Shown here: positions 31,423-35,264 of the stretch, piece by piece
Layout of the letters: every line of letters starts with the position of its first letter
Numbering within the stretch: the first letter of the stretch is position 1
Assembly: GCA_024695725.1 (NCBI GenBank)
Contig: JAILHQ010000080.1
Coordinates: 1-35,264 of the forward strand
Direction of reading: 5' to 3'
Source of the DNA: Cyanobacteria bacterium RUI128
GTDB lineage: Bacteria > Cyanobacteriota > Vampirovibrionia > Gastranaerophilales > Gastranaerophilaceae
Length of the DNA stretch: 35,264 bases
The notes under the pieces: model-generated
Databases searched by the model: none
The model's input: the letters and a program-made list of their open reading frames with translations, nothing else
What the model was told of the DNA's origin: nothing
Made by a program: the position numbers and the translations under genes

Positions 31423-31776
31423 ATGATTTTTTTTATTGCAATAGTCTTTATATCTGAGCTCATTATATTATTTACCGTAGTAAATCTGATATTAAAAACC
31501 GACCGAAGGGTTCGTGTATTGACAAGATATATCGACAGAAAACGTGCAAGGCTCAAATGGAACTTAATGATAATAAAAGAAATTACAGAGGATATATGCG
31601 GAATAATTCCTTTATTTCTCAAAGCGTTAGAAAAAACAAAAATGAATATTGCAATACGAATATTGAACGAAGGGTTACAGGGAAGTGTATTATTATTCTT
31701 CAAGCCCAAATATAAAAAACTTTTACTGGCGTTCAAAACAGGTTTCGGAGTCAGCAGAAAGTTGCTGAAAATATAA
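31423..31776 (+). CDS. Small membrane protein, first gene of the YtxH cluster
   Basis: 117 aa from the ATG at 31423; the frame opens at 31378, but a TATAAT (31393-31398) sits between, and the protein from 31423 begins with a clean membrane helix (MIFFIAIVFISELIILFTVV). A basic, helical remainder follows (LKTDRRVRVLTRYIDRKRAR, and ALEKTKMNIAIRILNEG). Neither start has a good ribosome site, so the start is tentative. It is divergent from murT by 85 bp and followed in the same direction by three short genes with membrane segments. Confidence 0.6.
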   Translation: MIFFIAIVFISELIILFTVVNLILKTDRRVRVLTRYIDRKRARLKWNLMIIKEITEDICGIIPLFLKALEKTKMNIAIRILNEGLQGSVLLFFKPKYKKLLLAFKTGFGVSRKLLKI

Positions 31777-31814
31777 AATATGATACAATGTACTAGTTAT
31801 AACGAGGTGAATCT

Positions 31815-32126
31815 ATGAGCAAAGACAAAACATCAATCGGGTTCGGAGTCGGACTTATCGCAGGCGTAGTCGGCGGTATAGTTGCAGGCGTACTCCTTGC
31901 TCCAAAATCAGGCGAAGAATCAAGAGACAAATTAAAAGCAACAGTTTGTGAGTTTGCCGAAAAACACTCTCCTGCTGTTCAGGATGCAAAAAAACGTGCA
32001 TTTGAATCACTTGATTTATTGAGATACAAACTTGAACGACAGTACAAGAAATTCAACAATATGCTTAAATCAAAAAAGATGCAAAAAGCTAAAGAATTAG
32101 AAAGTACTCAATACAAATATGAATAA
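31815..32126 (+). CDS. YtxH domain protein, copy 1
   Basis: 103 aa. A Gly-rich membrane helix IGFGVGLIAGVVGGIVAGVL, then the YtxH signature LLAPKSGEESRDKL, and a long charged helix up to KSKKMQKAKELEST. YtxH proteins are small, membrane-bound and often stress-linked; their molecular role is unclear. GAGGTG ribosome site. The second YtxH copy is 460 bp downstream, and the two share the GVLLAP(K/Q)SGEE(S/T)R motif. Confidence 0.87.
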   Translation: MSKDKTSIGFGVGLIAGVVGGIVAGVLLAPKSGEESRDKLKATVCEFAEKHSPAVQDAKKRAFESLDLLRYKLERQYKKFNNMLKSKKMQKAKELESTQYKYE

Positions 32127-32138
32127 GGACGTTTAAAT

Positions 32139-32522
32139 ATGGAAGCTCAATTAACACAAGGGTTAACTTTTTTAGCATGGTCAGGCGCAGCCTTCCTGAT
32201 TGTAACAGGTTTGTTTCTTGCAAAACTGCTGTTTGATTTATCAAGATTAACAGTCAGCCTGAAGAAATCATCTGATATAATAAAAACAGAGTTAGACCCG
32301 ATAATGAAAAATATCAGTGAAACAACAACAACTGTGAACAAATTAGTTCAGTCCACAGACAAAAAAGTCGGAAAGATAACCGAAATATATGATAAAGTAT
32401 CAGAAGTCACAATTGATGCTGTTACAAAAATATCAACCGTTTCGGGTACTGTTTTGAAGGAAGTCTTTAAAGGACTTTACTCAGGAGTTAAAAGTTTTAT
32501 TTCAAAAAAATACTCTTGTTAA
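32139..32522 (+). CDS. DUF948-like membrane protein
   Basis: 127 aa. One N-terminal membrane helix (LAWSGAAFLIVTGLFLAKLL) is followed by a long amphipathic helix with heptad spacing (SSDIIKTELDPIMKNISETTTTVNKLVQSTDKKVGK, stretched over about 45-80), as in DUF948 proteins. Placed between two YtxH genes, an association seen elsewhere. AAGGA ribosome site; 12 bp after the first YtxH gene. Its partner and function are not known. Confidence 0.78.
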   Translation: MEAQLTQGLTFLAWSGAAFLIVTGLFLAKLLFDLSRLTVSLKKSSDIIKTELDPIMKNISETTTTVNKLVQSTDKKVGKITEIYDKVSEVTIDAVTKISTVSGTVLKEVFKGLYSGVKSFISKKYSC

Positions 32523-32586
32523 AAACAGTCGGCTAATACAAAAAAATTACGAACAAATTAATAATAAAAAGTAAAGGAGAATAATT

Positions 32587-32859
32587 ATGTCAGTAACCAG
32601 ATTTTTTGCAGGCGTTGCAATAGGCGCAGCTATCGGCGCAATTGCGGGTGTATTGTTAGCACCTCAGTCAGGAGAAGAAACCAGAGAAAAACTCAGCGGC
32701 ATGGCTAAAGATGTTGCGGGTAAAACCGAAAAAACAGTTAAAGATATTCAGGATAAAGCTGATTCTATAGTTTCCGATATGCAGGAAAAAGGCGATGAAA
32801 TTATCGGCAAAATTCAGGAATTGATTAACAGACAAAAAGAAGGCGCAAGCGAAGCCTAG
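32587..32859 (+). CDS. YtxH domain protein, copy 2
   Basis: 90 aa. The Gly/Ala-rich helix FFAGVAIGAAIGAIAGVLLA runs into APQSGEETREKLSGMAK, then a heptad-rich helix (KTEKTVKDIQDKADSIVSDM) and a short polar end. The segment is apolipophorin/LEA-like in composition, as for many YtxH proteins. GAAGGAGA-type ribosome site (AAGGAGA). The TAG stop is fused to a repeat unit. Confidence 0.87.
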   Translation: MSVTRFFAGVAIGAAIGAIAGVLLAPQSGEETREKLSGMAKDVAGKTEKTVKDIQDKADSIVSDMQEKGDEIIGKIQELINRQKEGASEA

Positions 32860-32875
32860 AGGTAAAGGGGTAAAT
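32857..32875 (+). repeat. GGGGTAAAT-type dispersed repeat after the second YtxH gene
   Basis: TAG AGGTAAAGGGGTAAATA: a degenerate then a full unit joined to the stop. A hairpin TTAGGT...ACCTAA (32882-32900) follows. Confidence 0.75.
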
Positions 32876-32930
32876 AAAAACTTAGGTTATATTTACCTAA
32901 ACCTACTCTAAAAAAAGATACTAAATACCG

Positions 32931-34118
32931 TTATGAAGACAAAGCTCTTTTAGCGGTATTTTGTTCTATTAAACGATTATATTTTTCACGGACATTATCA
33001 GGTGCATCTAAGAATGCTTCGCCCTCACTAATATGATATCTGTCGATATTCAGATCTATCAGACCGTCAGATTCATGATACAGTGTTTCTTTAATAACGT
33101 ACGGATACCAATCGCAATCATTAAGTTTTCCTTTTTTGATAGCCTTCATAATATCATTTATGTACATCTGAGAATATTTCGGAATGTTAGGGTGATCTTT
33201 AACAAATTCAGGAAGCGGAGTATTGCCTCTGCCCGAATTCCAGTCTCTTGATGCCAGCATAAAGTTAGTCAAATCGTTTTCCCCTGATTCAATATCATCA
33301 GAATGAGGGTTTGCGGGTCTGATATGCTCAATGGATGCGGTTGACGGACGAAGTAATCTTGCAGCAATTTCCTGCGGAGAACGGTCTGCGTATTTTACGA
33401 TGAACGCGTTGAAATTATTTGATGATCTTGGCAATTTTTGTGCTACTGCCCACATTTCATCAACAATATCCTGATCAGGGCTGTCTTGGGTTACTTCGTG
33501 AATCTGAGCAAGTAAATCTTTACGTTTAAATATCTGATCATCCTTGTCTTCAAGAATTTTATTACGTGCATCAGTTGTCACTTTTCTGACCGCAAGCGCA
33601 GTTGTTGCATCAAGTTTATTTGAGATATTATCAACCTCATCAAGAACTTTAAATTCGTCGATTCTCAACTCAGCTAAACACTGTGGTTTAAGCTGATTCA
33701 GACATTCATTCATTGTACCGTCAGGATAATTTATCTCAAACCCTTTCAGGATACTGTAAACCTCTTTTTCAAGATTTTGCATGCACTTCTGATAAGGTTC
33801 AAGAACTTCCATTCTTTCGTGAATGTTGTGGCAAAGTCCTAACTCACGTTCAATTCTGTCCATTTTTTTGGAAGAAATCATTTTTACACCGCTGTACGGG
33901 CAGGTAATATTATCAAGCTCTTTGAGTACATCACCTTTTTTGGTGGAGCCTGAACTTCTTCTACCTGTAAAGCTAATCTCTGAAGCTCCGTCAGCCTTAG
34001 AAAAGGTATCTCTGTCGGGACCCTGAAGGGCCGAAGAATACCTTGCACCACGCATCGAAACAGACGGCGGCTGAGCTATCGGGAGGTTTGATAAAAACTT
34101 ATTAAAAAATAAATTCAT
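32931..34118 (-). CDS. HNH-like nuclease-fold protein with ISFTGR motif
   Basis: 395 aa, lineage-specific. ISFTGRR is at residues 48-54, after a 47-residue N-terminal leader. A possible HNH fold is split: CPYSG (73-77) looks like the first metal-knuckle strand, and after about 190 residues of mostly helical insert come IEHIRP (263-268), GENDLTNFMLASRDWNSGRG (279-298), matching the D/EHI...N...N-x-x-R/K layout of HNH enzymes with His265, Asn281 and Asn285 or 294. The second Cys pair is absent, so activity is uncertain. The C-terminal region (MYINDIMKAIKKG) is helical. AGG ribosome site is weak. Not linked to its neighbours. Confidence 0.6.
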   Translation of the reverse strand: MNLFFNKFLSNLPIAQPPSVSMRGARYSSALQGPDRDTFSKADGASEISFTGRRSSGSTKKGDVLKELDNITCPYSGVKMISSKKMDRIERELGLCHNIHERMEVLEPYQKCMQNLEKEVYSILKGFEINYPDGTMNECLNQLKPQCLAELRIDEFKVLDEVDNISNKLDATTALAVRKVTTDARNKILEDKDDQIFKRKDLLAQIHEVTQDSPDQDIVDEMWAVAQKLPRSSNNFNAFIVKYADRSPQEIAARLLRPSTASIEHIRPANPHSDDIESGENDLTNFMLASRDWNSGRGNTPLPEFVKDHPNIPKYSQMYINDIMKAIKKGKLNDCDWYPYVIKETLYHESDGLIDLNIDRYHISEGEAFLDAPDNVREKYNRLIEQNTAKRALSS

Positions 34119-34199
34119 AGTTGGTACCTATTTATACAAAAACAAAATTCCCCGAAATCTTGCGTATAACGGGCGTATTGTTTAGATTTGTAACATATA

Positions 34200-35264
34200 T
34201 TAACCGAAGATAACCACACCGATAAGCGCAAATAAAATCAGCGAAATATTGTAATGCAAAAACGTAGGGACACAGGTATCCCAAATATGGTTATGCTGTC
34301 CGTCAACATTCAAACCGGATGTCGGGCCGAGAGTAGTATCTGAGGCAGGCGAACCCGCATCCCCAAGAGCTGCTGCGGCAGCCAAAACGACAACAGTTTG
34401 CGAAACATTAAACCCGAGTTTCATAAATACCGGAATAAACACAACAGCCAAAATCGGAATTGTACCAAAGGAAGTTCCTATTCCCATGGTTATCACAAGC
34501 CCTACCAATAACATAATAAATGCAGTCATTATCTGGCTTTCAGGCAAGATTGATATTGCAGAATTAACAAAAGTTTCTATTCCGCCCGTTGATTTCAGAA
34601 CAGTCGCAAACCCTGATGCCACAAGCATAATAAAGGCAACATAACCCATCATATAGATACCCTCATCCATAAGCTTATCCATTTTTGAGTGTTTGACGGC
34701 ACCTAATGAGAAGATTATACCCAAACCGCAGAGCGCACCGAGCGGAAGAGAGTGGGTTAAGATTTGCACCCCAAAGGTTATCAGGGCAGCAAATATGGTT
34801 ATATAGTGTTTATAGTTAAGTTTTTCAGGTGTTTGATTTTCCTGAACATTATAATTTTCATCCTTATATTCTCGCGGTTTTTTGTAGGTTACAAACAGAG
34901 CAACCAACAAACCGACAAGCATACCAAGCCCCAATATCCAGGTAGATTTCCATACATCTGTTTTAGCCATTATCATACCGTTTTGAATCATATTTTCCGC
35001 AATCAGATTTTGGAAAATCAAACCAAACCCTGCCGGTATAACTATGTAAGGCATTTTCAGCCCGAAGGACAGAACGCAGGCAATAGCACGCCTGTCAATC
35101 TTCATCAGGTTCATTGTATGTAATAATGGCGGTATCAAAATAGGAATAAACGCAATGTGAATCGGTATAATATTCTGAGATGCCATTGATATCAGTATCA
35201 AAACAGTGAATAAAATTCTTTTTTTGCCGTTGACAAATTTTATAATTCCTTCCGAAACAATATC
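34200..35264 (-). CDS. NhaC-family Na+/H+ antiporter, truncated by the window edge
   Basis: C-terminal about 354 residues; the reading frame runs without a stop through 35264, so the start lies beyond the window. Many membrane helices. Diagnostic end: GDAGSPASDTTLGPTSGLNV, DGQHNHIWDTCVPTFLHYN, matching the NhaC-type (Na_H_antiporter) family. A cytoplasmic loop around YKKPREYKDENYNVQENQTP joins two halves. It would exchange Na+ for H+, or for an organic acid; the substrate is not proven by sequence. A TTG seen at 35201 is not a convincing start, because the upstream residues continue the membrane segment. Confidence 0.88.
   Translation of the reverse strand, partial: DIVSEGIIKFVNGKKRILFTVLILISMASQNIIPIHIAFIPILIPPLLHTMNLMKIDRRAIACVLSFGLKMPYIVIPAGFGLIFQNLIAENMIQNGMIMAKTDVWKSTWILGLGMLVGLLVALFVTYKKPREYKDENYNVQENQTPEKLNYKHYITIFAALITFGVQILTHSLPLGALCGLGIIFSLGAVKHSKMDKLMDEGIYMMGYVAFIMLVASGFATVLKSTGGIETFVNSAISILPESQIMTAFIMLLVGLVITMGIGTSFGTIPILAVVFIPVFMKLGFNVSQTVVVLAAAAALGDAGSPASDTTLGPTSGLNVDGQHNHIWDTCVPTFLHYNISLILFALIGVVIFG

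Noticed and set aside
34764..35123. 119-aa plus-strand ORF antisense to the antiporter
   Set aside because: Shadow frame of a gene with a clear NhaC-type signature.

Overview
The window most likely comes from a non-photosynthetic, gut-type relative of the cyanobacteria (Melainabacteria / Vampirovibrionia, Gastranaerophilales-like). This is inference from content, not from a marker gene. The DNA is AT-rich. An anaerobic, fermentative set of genes (HydG for [FeFe]-hydrogenase maturation, a TM1266-type hydrogenase regulator, a GGGtGRT protein with its NifU-like scaffold, a BadF/HgdC-type activase) sits beside core genes (mutL, ruvB, prmA, pdxJ, glmS, ahcY, pgi, murT). Several unrecognised proteins begin with a short motif such as VSFTAR, INFTAN, VSFGRN or ISFTGR, which I associate with this lineage. 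No rRNA, tRNA, CRISPR array, transposase or phage gene was seen.

Layout. 1-3771: an XRE regulator, then on the minus strand the GGGtGRT/Fe-S scaffold pair, two tandem GNAT-like paralogs and a small conserved-looking protein. 3970-6660: mutL, convergent with a LeuD-type dehydratase small subunit, and a small helical protein. 6823-9258: a zinc-ribbon protein overlapping spmB end to end, then spmA, and divergently cobO. 9414-12110: an unknown protein coupled to prmA, convergent with ruvB. 12131-13002: one lineage-specific gene split by a shift at an A8 tract. 13071-16584: TM1266-like regulator, zinc protein, pdxJ, a MalK/UgpC-type ATPase and a degenerate PAS/histidine-kinase protein, all minus. 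16713-21681: pgi, then glmS, an overlooked 54-codon ORF and ahcY. 21791-24746: a GIY-YIG nuclease and a membrane-anchored GH77-like glucanotransferase. 24802-28439: an orphan CpaE-like ATPase, a secreted protein, a two-repeat protein, an HgdC-like activase and yraN. 28455-31337: hydG and murT on the minus strand. 31423-32859: a four-gene small membrane-protein cluster with two YtxH paralogs. 32931-35264: an HNH-like protein and a truncated NhaC-type antiporter.

The most striking non-coding feature is a dispersed unit, TAGGGGTAAATA, seen at eleven loci. Six genes have their TAG stop codon fused to it and a seventh (murT) takes its TAA from it. In spmA the same unit is tandemly amplified in frame with a 9-bp period and encodes Gly-Val-Asn repeats. 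Other unusual signals are the A8 frameshift site, three genes whose -10 box lies only 6 nt from the ATG (leaderless candidates: mutL, spmA, ruvB), a composite imperfect palindrome plus C10 tract before glmS, two REP-like elements, and a nested inverted repeat before cobO.

Most genes here are ordinary metabolism and cell-wall functions. The best candidates for undescribed biology are the stop-codon repeat family, the short-motif protein family (including the anchored GH77 and the interrupted HNH protein), and the orphan activase with its two-repeat neighbour.
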